From positions 113,728,320 through 113,792,319 of the forward strand of contig BSWB01000003.1 in assembly GCA_033239125.1 (NCBI GenBank): a stretch of 64,000 bases of DNA, in the 5' to 3' direction. The notes under the pieces are model-generated. The model made no database searches. It worked only from the letters and a program-made list of their open reading frames with translations, and was not told where the DNA came from. Below are positions 33,495 to 44,267 of the stretch, in pieces (within the stretch, counting starts at the first letter, position 1; each line of letters starts with the position of its first letter). Source of the stretch: Fagopyrum homotropicum. Its lineage: Eukaryota; Streptophyta; Magnoliopsida; Caryophyllales; Polygonaceae. The translations under genes were made by a program, and so were the position numbers.

Positions 33495-34186
33495 GTGAGT
33501 TCTGACAAACAGCTGGTTCTGAGGGATAGATCCTCCCCTTCTCCTTCCTCTTCTTCTCGTCAATCTATACCGGTGATCCATGAGCGTCACCAGGTCGATT
33601 ATGATCGCATTGCTGCGCGTCCAGTGGTTGCACCACGATTTCTAGATATTTCTGCATTCGACTGCCGCTACGTGGACGATGATTTAAGGCGGATGATAGC
33701 TATGGTGGGGTTGGAGCAGTTTCCTGAGATTAGAGCTCCAGCCTACCTTGAGGTTGGAGTTTGTTAGCTCCGTGACTTACTTGCCTACAAAGTGTGCCAT
33801 CAAGTACCGGTTGCTGAACCGGAACTACCTTGTTCCGATGGACCATTGTAGGGATATCTTCAGCTTCCCGACCCCCACAATTGCTAATTTTCCTTCTCGA
33901 GCCGCAACTCGAGAGTTCTGGGGCCAGATAGCTCACGTAGTTGAGCATGCTGATAGGTGGAGACCTGGAGACTCCAGGGAGCGTATTACCTTCCACCTCG
34001 CCTTCATATTACCCCGCCGGATCTTTAGCGAGACACTTCTGGCGCGTACTGAGACGCCCTAGAAGATTAGACAGGGGAAGTTGCTGAGTTTGTACTGTAT
34101 GGTGACCGGAGGAGTTCCGGATTTTTGAGTGATGCTGGCAGAGGATTTACACAAGATAAACGCCAGATTGATGATCTAAGGGATCC
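33495..34186 (+). pseudogene. Truncated Athila env-like/ORF2 remnant in C
   Basis: A frame from about 33495 encodes YDRIAARPVVAPRFLDISAF, DDDLRRMIAMVGLEQFPEI and RAPAYLE. It then shifts near 33750 to LEFVSSVTYLPTKCAIKYRL and FPSRAATREFWGQIAHVVE, with a stop near 34060. The pattern resembles the N-terminal part of the extra gene found after pol in many Athila elements. It is cut just before the polypurine tract. B and D have no counterpart. Confidence 0.55.
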
Positions 34187-34200
34187 AGTATGGAGTATTT
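34187..34200 (+). promoter_or_regulatory. Polypurine tract of element C (altered)
   Basis: AGTATGGAGTATTT abuts the 3' LTR and corresponds to GTATGGGGTATTT in B and D with one G to A change. Confidence 0.65.
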
Positions 34201-35977
34201 TGATAGCATGAATTATAGTCTATATTTTGGGACTTGTTAAGATGTTTTATCTTCAAGAATATGCATGTTTGGATGTATATTATGAGATTATGTTGTCGTT
34301 TCATCTACCTTTGCAGGAATCGAGGTGTACACCAAGTTTCGTTGTAATCGTAGGTAAAATGACATGTTTTGCATCGAAATGGAGCTAAAGGAGCTAAATG
34401 AGCTAAGGAGTCATAGGAGCTACATTCAGGAGCTTAAGGAAGAATCAAGGAAGCATGAAATGGATTAGAGATTCACTTTGGACCAGATTTAAGAGATTTC
34501 ACTTTCAACTAAGAGTCACCTCGCTCAGCTACAATACCATCTCAACCAATGTGATCTAAGGGAGTGTCTCGACCGAGGCGAATACCCTGACGCGGCGAGA
34601 TCGTTTATTCTTGGCTGCGATCTTTTATTTTTGGAAAGAGAAATCTTATATTTTTGGGCTGAATTTCTGGAAGGAAGATTATATATTTTGGAGATCTATT
34701 TTAGACATTAAGATATATTTTATTAGGATAATATCTTTTCAAGATATTTTATCTTTGAAAGATAATTTTCCTATATAAAGGGATGGATTTTTCACAAGTT
34801 CAACCATGCTTATACATGGTTAGAGGGCTGATAGCATCCAACAATTAAGGGATTTTCTCCAGGGTTTTGAAGGAAGGAAGATTGAAGATTAATCTAGGAA
34901 GGATTGATAGCTTTTTATAGCTTTTGTGAATGGTTTTGTAAGATTCTCTTAGATTCCCTTCTTGTTGATTTGTCTTATTGGATTTGTGATCCAAGGAACA
35001 CAGATTTGTTTGATATTTGATTCAGTTATTGAAACCTTGTTCTTAAGGTTTTTGTGTCCAAATATTCATTCTCTTCCCTTATATTTGATTATTGCTTTCA
35101 TGATGATGAGTGGCTGATTTCTTGTGTGATTCTAGGGTGATTAGCTGAAGGTTGTGGGAAAAACAATGATAGAATAATCTTAAATTCCAGTAGGACCCTG
35201 AAAGCTCGAGTCTTTACCCTTAACCCTAGAACATCTCGTTCAGTCGACGAACATCTCGGCCGGGGTGAAATTCGTCTGACCGAGGTGACTTATTTGATCC
35301 ATAAGTGAGAGTTAAGTGTTAGAGTTTGCCAAATCCTATTCTTATTACACCTTTCCTGGTTCAATGCAAGCCTAGGATGAGACTTACCCGGTAATTCCTT
35401 TGTTTGTTTACCAATGATCATAAGTGTAGGTAATAAAGGTTTATCCTTTATTGGGGTTTGAGTGTGCCTTCATTCCATCTTTGTGAGTTAGCCTGAGACT
35501 TATCCGGTAAAGGTTGATTCTATTCCCTTAGGTGGTGTGTTGGTTTGAGGTTATTGTTCTATTCCTTAATTCATTGAGACTTACCCGGTAATAGGAGTTA
35601 CGGTTTGGGATTGAGAGTAGTGAGACTTATCCGGTAATCTATTCCACTTTAGTAACACCTTCCCTTTGCAAAATCTCAGCTTTGTCCGCTTATCTTGAGA
35701 TCTTGAGTTTGGAACCACAACTAGATGCTTTAATCCCTAGAATTGCATTTTCCTTTAATTGACTTTTTATCATTTTTGATTGCTTTAATTGATTTTGTAG
35801 TTAGTTGCAATATAGACAACCTATACTTGCTTTATTTCACCTAAGTCCCTGAGATCGACACCTCGTTATTCTTGCTTTTACTACGATTGACCCGTACACT
35901 GCGGGTTCGCATCCTTGTTTTAAGCATACATCTTGGGTTATAAATTTAAAGCTTGCACACACCATTTGGAGCGAACA
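34201..35977 (+). repeat. 3' LTR of element C
   Basis: TGATAGCATG to GGAGCGAACA, 1,777 bases, collinear with 26661-28442. A 9-base AGCTAAATG-type insertion near 34390 and one fewer internal repeat near 35090 are the main length changes. The dyad box at about 34544 is degraded to CTCAACCAATG. Confidence 0.93.
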
Positions 35978-36361
35978 ATGCTATTTATATTTAAACTTAT
36001 ATTTGATTAGTCAGCTAACTGTTTATCGTTGTTTAGACTTGCTACAAGTTAGAGCAGATGCCGAGTGATCTGGATGGTAGTGGACAGCCGGGGTGTCATA
36101 CTCCTTAGGATGGGGTGCAGTTTCTTTTGTTGGCCTTTCAGTTATGACTGTTGTTATTTCTCAGATTATGAGACTTTGTTGTTTCCGGCTGTCGGTTTCT
36201 GGTCACATTTATAACTTTGTTAAAATTTAATTTATGATTTTTGGTTTTCCTTATCTGTACCTTGTTGTAAGATCTAGTTGAGTTGTTGTGAAACTAAGGT
36301 TGGGACCCACTGTGAGGTCCTAACCAGTTGCTCCCCGAGTTCTAAAACTTGGGGTGTTAAA
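35978..36361 (+). repeat. 3' LTR of element A, last part
   Basis: Continues A's LTR after element C, starting with the duplicated target ATGCT and ending GGGGTGTTAAA. Collinear with 7260-7642. The LTR end CA has become AA. Confidence 0.85.
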
Positions 36362-36366
36362 AAAAT
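36362..36366. repeat. Target site duplication of element A, right (AAAAT)
   Basis: Matches 4540-4544. Confidence 0.7.
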
Positions 36367-36637
36367 TACGAAAAAGTACGTGTCAATTTTTTTTATAGAT
36401 GAAATAATTGAAAGAATTAGGGGTAAAAATGAGATCTTAACCTTAATTCCTTATAATCCCTATAATCTAAGTTTTATAAGATTACAAAATTCCGATAATC
36501 TAATTCTCTTAATCTCCATAATCTAACCCCTTTAATCTCCTTAATTCCCTTACCAAACGAAATTACGAGAATTATTTCTCTCTTTTAATTCCCATAATCT
36601 TAATCCCCTTAATTTACCCATTTACCAAACGGAGCCC
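36367..36637. mobile_element. Tourist-like MITE, right half
   Basis: AT-rich, with repeated CCTTAATTCC/CATAATCT-type units and two inverted TTACCAAACG motifs (near 36548 and 36622), mirroring the two GTTTGGTAA motifs in the left half. Total MITE length would be about 425 bases. Confidence 0.45.
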
Positions 36638-38367
36638 TAATCTTGAAGATAAAATCTTCCATGGAGTTAGAAAATGCACGGAAACATCAAGATTGACTGA
36701 AAATTGAAGAGTCAAGTGGAAACCATTGAAGTTGGAAGTAGATTGATGATGATTCTTGAGAGGTTCCAGATTTCGACCATCTTCCGTTTGAAGTTGTACA
36801 TTTGTGTCAACTGCAAAGTTGTAGATCTTCTAAAGAGCTTCAAAAGTAGTATTCGTGGGTCTTGTAGTTCTAACTGGAGCACCAAGAAAGTCAGTTCTAC
36901 TAAACTGTCAAAAAAGTTATCGGAAGTTGAAACATAGGTTTAACATCTTCTGCCCTCTGAACTTTTCAATGACCGTAGACGTCTTTTATTTTCAAGGTTC
37001 ATCTCATTTTGCTTTAACCAAATAGATTGAGTTTTATGCAAGTTCCATTCTTTTTCTATTTGTTTTCTTTTCTTTCTATGTCTAGTTGAGTTTCTTATGA
37101 TCTAAGGAATAATCGAACCTATGATGATTAATTTATGATTATGTATATGAATAGTTGAAATGAGATCAAAAAAAATTTGCTTATTCTTGAGTGTGCTTCA
37201 TTCCTACCCCTTATTTACCTTCGATAAGAAGTGGCACTTGTTTTGGGAATTAGATAGAGTTAGTTTTCTAGCGAGAGCGTGCTGGCTTTATTGGATCTAT
37301 TGAGAAGAGCTTGGTTTGAGGGATGACATCTACATTTTACCTCTAGGAGTCCTAACTATTACAAAAGTTACGGTCTTTGTACCTTTTCTATCTTTTCTAT
37401 GAGAGTGTGACTTTTCTTGGTATTTTATGATTTTCTATATGCTTAATGGGTTTTTCTTACGCTTATTCAACTGTGAGAGCGTCTTTAAGATGGGTTAAAT
37501 ATAGTCTTTATTTGTATGTGGTAAAGTTTAGGCTACCTTTGATAGTTGTCTGCATATTTGTTGAGCAATGTTCAACTATATTCATATACATAGTTATATC
37601 TTGATTTTTCATAGTGGTAATATCTACTTCCTTAGTTTGTTTCCCGTCTTTAAGGGTGTCTTCTGTACGTTCCAAAATTATGGGAGTGAAGTTGAAGTTG
37701 AGAATGAAGTTGAAGATGACGATGAAAAATAAGGATGAAGCCGAAGGGGATGAAATGAAAATTATTTGTTTAGTGTATGGTGAAAAGAGAACTATTTATG
37801 GAATGAAATAAATTATTATGGATAAAATGACTAAAATGAGTATGGAAAGAATAAGATATGTGTATGTTAGGTGATGCCACAACATCTTCAACTCAACATT
37901 GCAGAGGAGAAGAATGATTGTTTCAGCTGCAGAAGAGAAGTCCTCTTTACCGTTTAGTTTCAAATCGTAAACGATGATACCGGGCTTGAGCTTCCGATCT
38001 TTTTTTTCCGGCATGTTCTATATCTTAGGTGGTTGTGTTTCTATAATGTTAAATTCGTTTAGAAGCCTAAGACTGAGTAAAAATGCCCCAAACACGTCCA
38101 AATATCCAACATCTTAAGTGGTATGTCATGTTGAAGTACCGTTGTCCTCAGTAAGACCGTGCAAGACAAGAACACTTTGTAATGTTAATAGCTTTTACCC
38201 TTTTATTATTGACAAACACATTTGAATTTACTAAAACTATAAACATGTCATGTACTTGATTGTAATATATCCTTTTCTATTCCAATTCATTCAAGACATG
38301 GCATTTGAAGAACTTGAGAATAATTATAATTTTCAAAAGGTTTAGCAATGAACAATCTCAAATTATA
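36638..38367. other. LTR relic (right part) and unassigned AT-rich DNA
   Basis: 36638-37600 may continue the old LTR from 4390 (GAAGTTGTACATTTGTGTC, CTTGTAGTTCTAACTGGAGC stretches). A minus frame at 37796-38014 starts MPEKKDRKLKPGIIVYDLKL and looks host-like, but I do not recognise it. It runs into low-complexity hydrophobic codons, so it is probably not a gene. Confidence 0.35.
38363..38367. repeat. Target site duplication of solo LTR F, left (TTATA)
   Basis: TTATA precedes TGTAACGCCCC and recurs at 43073-43077. Confidence 0.8.
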
Positions 38368-41300
38368 TGTAACGCCCCAAATTTTTGGTGCGTTTGCGAT
38401 GCTTATTCTTCCGGCTTTTATCGATTTTTTTTAATCACTTAAATAATTTTTATGAGCATTTTCACATTGTAAATTAAATTTTTATGAGCTAATATGTTTT
38501 ACATTTATTTATATTCCGTAATTTATTTCACGGAAAGCTCGGGAGTTTTCCAAACCGAAAATCCGTCCGGTTAATATGATCGAGTTTATTTTAATTTCCG
38601 ATGTCATGCTTTTAGTTAATTAATTTTTTTTTTCCGTTTATTCCTCTTTTTCTTTCTCCCTTCTCTCTCCAACGTGATGATGCTCTCTCTACAGCCTGCA
38701 CCTAACCCTCGCTCATGCACTCCTGTTTTCCCTCTCCAGCAAGTAGGCCATCACTCCTCACCTTTGCAATCTCTCTCACAACAGCAACATCATCACTGAC
38801 CCTCTCTCTGATTTCTCCAATCTTTACCTCATCTCTCTCCCTTTGCATCCCACCCCACGCCATTCTTCTTCTTTCTTCCTTCACACCGCAAAAGACAACT
38901 CACCCTCTTCCTTTTGGGCACCTCGCCAATCCTCGCATTTGGGAAGACGCACACCACCTTGAGTTCCTTCTCCGGACTCTCAACTGGGAAGACGATAGCA
39001 GCAACATCATCCTCTTCATCTCTCTCTTTCCTTCGGTCACGCCGGAAGTAGCAGCTCGCCAGTCGCCTCACCTTCGCCAGTAGCCACATGAAAGCTGGGG
39101 ATGCTCTGCCATCGCCTCGCCTGCCGGAGTTCTTGCCGTCTCCACTGCCTTCTCTTTCCGTTGCTGGCCTAGTTTCGTCAAGGAGCTCCATCGGAAAACC
39201 GTGCCATCGCCTTGCCCGTTGAAGCTCCCCCGGTATTGCCCTCGCGGCCGTCTGCAACCACCGGAGGTAGCCCGTTGTAGCCACCGGATATGGGAGCATC
39301 TAGCCTGCCTCGACCCTGCTTCACTTGTCGTCGTTGGATGAAGCCCTCTCCGCCCTTGCCGGAGCCCTATCCACCGCCGCTCTACCCTGCTCTCCTCCTT
39401 GCCACCATGAAAACAAAGGGTTGAAGGAACCCTTTTCCGTAATAACCATCGGGACCCCTTTATTTTGTGTAATTACAGTTTGTAACCCACTTTTGGTATT
39501 TGTGCTTTTGACCCAACTTGTGAAAGTTTCAAATTGTTGGAGAAGGGGCCTGTAGCTTTCTATTTTTTGTATGCCTTTATGAGATAAATTACAGATTTGG
39601 CCCAGAAAATTTAATTGGAAATTATGACCCATGTTTATGTAAGTGTATAATTTGCCCGGAAAATGGTTGATCAATTTTTAACCTTGATTTAGAAAACGAG
39701 TTTTAGCTTAGATTTATATAATTTATCTCTCGTTCAAATTTAGCGTATAAGCTAAATTTGTTTAGCTTTGGTTTTAGGTCCGGAAGCGCCCCGATAAAGG
39801 CCAACGAATCCATACTCGACATCCGTAGATCATCTTCCGCCTTCGACCCCATGTGAGTACCTTCTTCCTCGTTGTAGTTATGTTTAGTGGTAGTATATCA
39901 TGCTAGGTTGGATCTAGCATAACTTAGAGTGAATACCAAGTAGTGGTTTAGACCTTAGGTGAGTTTTGAGGATTGTCGATTGTTGTAAGACGTTGAGTGT
40001 TTGGTTGATCTTGTGAGTATATGAGGCTTGAGGTTGTGGTTATATGATTGTTGAGATTGTGGAGACTAGACAAGAGTATCCTACCGTGTGTTGTGATGGC
40101 TTTGATCTTGTGAGACCGTGAGGACTATGAGTTTGCTATCCTAGCATGATGTTGTTACCGATGAGTTTGTTTGGACTAGGCATGTTTATCCTAGTATGTG
40201 TTATGGGTTATGATCTTGCGAGATCATAGGGTCTAGAAGTCTAAGGACTTCTAGCTTGTGTTGAGTATGATGTGAGCATGAATGATTCTAGGATGCGGTC
40301 CTAGAATGAGAGTCAAATGATCTTACATAGATCATTTATGTAGAAGTATAAGACTTTTTGAGTTGAGTGAGTTGTTTGATAACACGATTTATGACTTAGG
40401 TTTAGGTAATCATTTAGATAGATTTTTCACTCATTCATGCATGGTTAGCACTAGTTCACGACGTTTGCACTCAATTCACGTATTTTGTCGAGATAGACAT
40501 CTACACGGACTTTTTCATTGCTTTATAGGTATTTTGGGAGATTTAGGAGCTTAATCGATACATTTGAGGTTCGTTCATCAAGATGACACACCTTTGGACT
40601 CATTGGGATGCAAGCTAGAGGCTAAGGAAGACCCATGGGACCTTGTTGGTGCAAGCCATGTACCAAATCGTGACTCAATGATCCAAAACAAGCCGAGGCA
40701 CCAAACCACGGTCACTGGCACTTCCACGGCCGTGGAAATGGACCGTGGTTTTTGCCAAACGATTGTGACAGCTGTGCCACGATTCTCATGGCTGACCCTT
40801 GCAAAGTTGTGTATAAAAAGTGGTCCTGCAAGGCTGAGGGGGATATCAAACTTTAGAATCAAAATCCACACTCTCCACCATTTTCTCAACAAGAAGATTC
40901 TCTCAAGAGGAAGCTTGGAAGGGAGCTACCGTTGGAGGAGGAGAAAAGCTCCATTGGAGAAGAAAAGAAGAGCATACACCATTAGCCTTTGATAGATTTT
41001 AGTGAAGACTATCGGAATCGTTTTCTAGGGTTGTAAGAATCGATTAAACCTTCTTTTGAAGGATTGTGAGTCTTTCTAAATCTCGAATTCAGCTTCGTTT
41101 TCTTTGATTCACTTGTTTCTCTCTTTCTCTTCATTATCTTGCAAATGGATGCCATGATTTTATGTTTGATGATTTCGATTGTGATGATGTATGTTGTTGG
41201 CTAGATAGATGTTATTATAGGGTAAGGAAAAGAGGGTTATGGCTAGGACTATGATAGGATGGACTTATATTTGCCTTTGGATGATTCGTTCACTTGGACA

Positions 41301-43072
41301 GAGCAACTGTTGAAGTCCACGGTTTGTTCTTGCCAGTCCACGGCCGTGGAAGTAGATGAACAGCCCGTGGTTTGCTTGGTTCATTTGATTTGATGAGTCT
41401 AAGTTGTAGAATGTTAGAATGTTGAAATCCTAGTGTTTGTTGAGTTCAAACTATCCTAGGGTGACCTAGCGTTAGCAACTAAGTGTTTAGAAGAGACCTA
41501 CCCGGTGATTCTTGCTCTTAGATATCAAAGATGACAAACTCTAGGTAGTAGTGAGCCTCACAAGCCGCTATTGGATTGAGTGTGCTAGGATAGGTGCCTA
41601 GAACTTGCCCTTTCCGAGACTTACCCGGTAAAGAGAGGTTAGATCCCTAGGATACCATCCGGTTTGTGTAGAATTCCATTCCTTAGGCTCTTTGAGACGG
41701 TGATGAGACCGAACGGACTAGCGGACCATGAGACCTACCCGGTGATTGATCCCAATCTAGAAACACTCACTTCCAACACACAATAGTTGATCCAAGGAAT
41801 GATTAGATAGCTTGAGTCCAATGCCATAACCGGAATTTCCAACCCCTAGAATCCGCTCTTATCCTTTGATCTCATATCTCGTGTTTAGCTCGTTTGTTTG
41901 TGTTGATTTGTTAGCTTAGTTGATTGATCCCCCTAAAAACCAAACCAAAAACATTGAGATTTTCATTTCTTTATTTCTTTCTCTTTTCTTAACCTAGATC
42001 TTCACTAAACTTAGTCACTAATCGATTCAATCTCACCTCAGTCTTTGTGTTCGACCTCGGAATACTATCCCTACTACAAACATCCCGTACACTGCGGGTT
42101 CGCTAGGAGTTAAGAGAAATATAACAAGTTGTAAATTTAAAGCTTTTGCGTGCACACGTTCTTAGCGTAACATTGTTGATATAGATATCTTGTTGTGAGC
42201 AGGTGTAGACCTCTTTCCAACGAAAGCGAGAGTGTTGCGAGAGTTATTGTTTGGGACGAGGTAAGTCTCCGGACTTACTTAGCTCGTATTCTATGTATTA
42301 GATTCGATGCGTGTTTGGTGGTGTGTGTCTTATTGCTTTCATTATAACAATTAAAACTGGAATTAGGATCAATGACCTTATATTATTCTAGCTCAAGTGT
42401 ATGCTAACGGGCGGTGACAACTTGCCTAGCTCTTCCGTAGAGCTAGGGGGTTCTTGGCTACTAGTCCGTGCTGGTAGATGGTCGGATGCATTAGTACCAT
42501 TCTATGCCGGTAAGTGGGGACCGAGGCGAGTTTCGGGAGATTCTCATGTCACAAAAGAAGTTGAATTAGAACGGGATATGACTTAATAATAAAAAGATAA
42601 TAAATCGGATTTGTGTGCTTTGGAATATGAAGTGTGTTTTCGATGATCTACTTCTGTTTGTGCCTTTCACCTTGATTCCAAAGCTTTGAATATTAGCTAA
42701 CAGTTTTATACCGATTGTTGTAGATTGCCTTGCAGGTTAGGAATGCGGCTGAGAGATCCGGAAAAGTGGGCTGCCGGGGTTCCGTACATTTTAGGAGTGG
42801 GTTTTGGTTGGAGTCGGGTTGTGTTTTGATCTTGTATATTGTATAGTGTATGCCGCGTGTATGACGTTGGTCTTTTGGAGTTGTATCTCGACTGAATTCT
42901 TTTGTTTGTAAGGTTTCAGGTTTCATTACATTGCATAAAAATGTATTTCGTTTTGGCCTTTATTTGTATCTTGTTGCAAGATCCGGTGTAATTGTTGGCA
43001 GGTTAAGGGTCGGAACCCATTGTGAGGTCTCCGCCCGTAGCATCCCAAGTTCCGCGGATTCGGGGTGTTACA
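38368..43072 (+). mobile_element. Solo LTR F (chromovirus-type), split by solo LTR G
   Basis: The ends are TGTAACGCCCC and CGGGGTGTTACA, with perfect TTATA duplications, no primer site and no internal genes. Without G and its duplicated target the LTR is about 2.9 kb. Its downstream part shares with A and H the GTAAGTC...GACTTACTTAGCT motif (42261-42284), the ACGGGCGGTGAC...GGTAAGTGGGGAC block and the end TTGTTGCAAGATCC...GGGGTGTTAC. It is therefore a relative of the A family. CT-rich transcribed-leader-like sequence at 38640-39400 gives spurious frames. Confidence 0.85.
40377..42172 (+). mobile_element. Solo LTR G of the B/D Athila family
   Basis: TGATAACACG to TTAGCGTAACA, 1,796 bases, flanked by perfect TTGTT duplications (40372-40376, 42173-42177). 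It is homologous to the reverse complement of the B and D LTRs. Dyad boxes lie at 40724-40735 and 41338-41349. The four-copy array starts at 41493, 41616, 41694 (a copy that has lost about six bases) and 41730. CCCGTACACTGCGGG is near 42085. No internal region remains, so it arose by LTR-LTR recombination. Confidence 0.93.
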
Positions 43073-43077
43073 TTATA

Positions 43078-44262
43078 TTCTACTAAAGCTTGCTAAGCTA
43101 GAGACAATTAAGTTAACACTTGTTTGTAATCTTTGGACATATATGATTGTGTTTTCAACCAGTACAAAAGATAAAATAAAAATGGAATTGCTACAACTTC
43201 GCGTTGCATAAGAAGGAACTAATGAAACAGTTATGACTTATCATCAATCATCCATCTTAATAATCCAAAAGGACAATTTTTACCATTTGTGTCTATATAG
43301 TGTATACTCATCCCTTTATATGCAACATATCCTACTGCTAATATGGAAATATCTAATTCAATCTAAATGACATAATTCCCCCAATGTATAAATGAAATCA
43401 CATGTTCTAGACACAATTGAAACAAATAAAAACTCAAGGAACTACAATAAGCAAATTAACAAACCAAACAAGCCATCACATAACTTCACAGATGCAAAAG
43501 CATGAGAAAGAGAAAGAATAAGACGCATAGTGAGGCTCAATTTGTCAATGGAAGCGTAGGCGGCCTCGAGAGTTTCACAATCAAAAAAGAAGAGGACTCA
43601 CACTTAGGTTCAATTTTCCAATCAACATAATGCCAACAACAAGTTAATAGTCTCTCCAAGTAGAAAATCAACATAAAACCAACAATGAAGAAAACACAAC
43701 CTACATTTTATTTGGAAGCATGGGCATAATTTGGTCATCACGGGTCTGAGAACACCTCATACACAATCTCTAAAGGCGAAAGGACTTGAAGATTATCAAC
43801 AACTACATCCCATAGATGCAACAATAAAGAAACACAAATCTAAACAAAGTATATGTATGAATTCAAAATCAGCACTACAAGTTCCTATCTATGCAAATTA
43901 CTTGTGATGAACATATAAAGCTTTGTATTCTTAGTAAAAAAATCAATTCAAGAAGGATGAACATATAAACGTAAACCAGTTTAGGAAGAACATCAAATAA
44001 ACGTAAACCAATTTAGAGTTTGGATCAATTAGAAGAGTTTGGATCGTAGGGTAGAGTTTGAAGATTTTGGAAGGGTAAAAAAGATACACCGATTTACATA
44101 AATCTCATAACCTGCTATGGATGGAATGAAGAAAACCGATCATCTTCATCCGCTTCAATATGCTCTTCATCCCCTATATTCGTCTCACCGAACAACCTTA
44201 TTATTGTTGTGGATGACATAAACCCTTTCATTCGAAAGTTCATTCTCATAAGTCCCTACACC
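43078..44262. other. AT-rich spacer between solo LTRs F and H
   Basis: No gene, RNA gene or repeat boundary was recognised. Frames are short. The composition is AT-rich, like the other non-element DNA here. Confidence 0.5.
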
Positions 44263-44267
44263 AAACA
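44263..44267. repeat. Target site duplication of solo LTR H, left (AAACA)
   Basis: AAACA precedes TGTAATATCCGG and recurs at 46951-46955. Confidence 0.8.

Larger units (their letters stand above)
26661..35977 (+). mobile_element. Element C: Athila-type element lacking RT and RNase H
   Basis: 9,317 bases within A's 3' LTR. The target is GTGCT (26656-26660) and ATGCT (35978-35982), one base different. 5' LTR 26661-28442, perfect tRNA-Asp primer site, gag, PR, then directly the integrase HHCC region with no RT or RNase H, a long 3' region with dyad boxes, an env-like remnant, polypurine tract and 3' LTR. The LTRs differ by very roughly 2-3% by eye plus a 9-base indel. Stops are present in gag and IN. 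Confidence 0.9.
4545..36361 (+). mobile_element. Element A: degenerate Tekay/Del-type chromovirus (Ty3/gypsy) with nested B and C
   Basis: Order: 5' LTR, iMet primer site, gag, protease, RT-RNase H, integrase, chromodomain-like tail, polypurine tract, 3' LTR. The target duplication AAAAT lies at 4540-4544 and 36362-36366. The PR-RT linker is split by element B and the 3' LTR by element C. Excluding these and their duplicated targets, A is about 11.3 kb. Protein motifs and the long LTRs fit the Tekay/Del clade. Many stops and frameshifts make it dead, and the LTRs differ clearly from each other. Confidence 0.9.

Noticed and set aside
37796..38014. Possible host gene fragment starting MPEKKDRKLKPG
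   Set aside because: Short and unrecognised, and it runs into a low-complexity hydrophobic tail. Not enough to call a gene.
38702..39674. Several 60-156 codon frames on both strands
   Set aside because: They lie in the CT-rich leader of solo LTR F. Frames overlap on both strands and have no domain.
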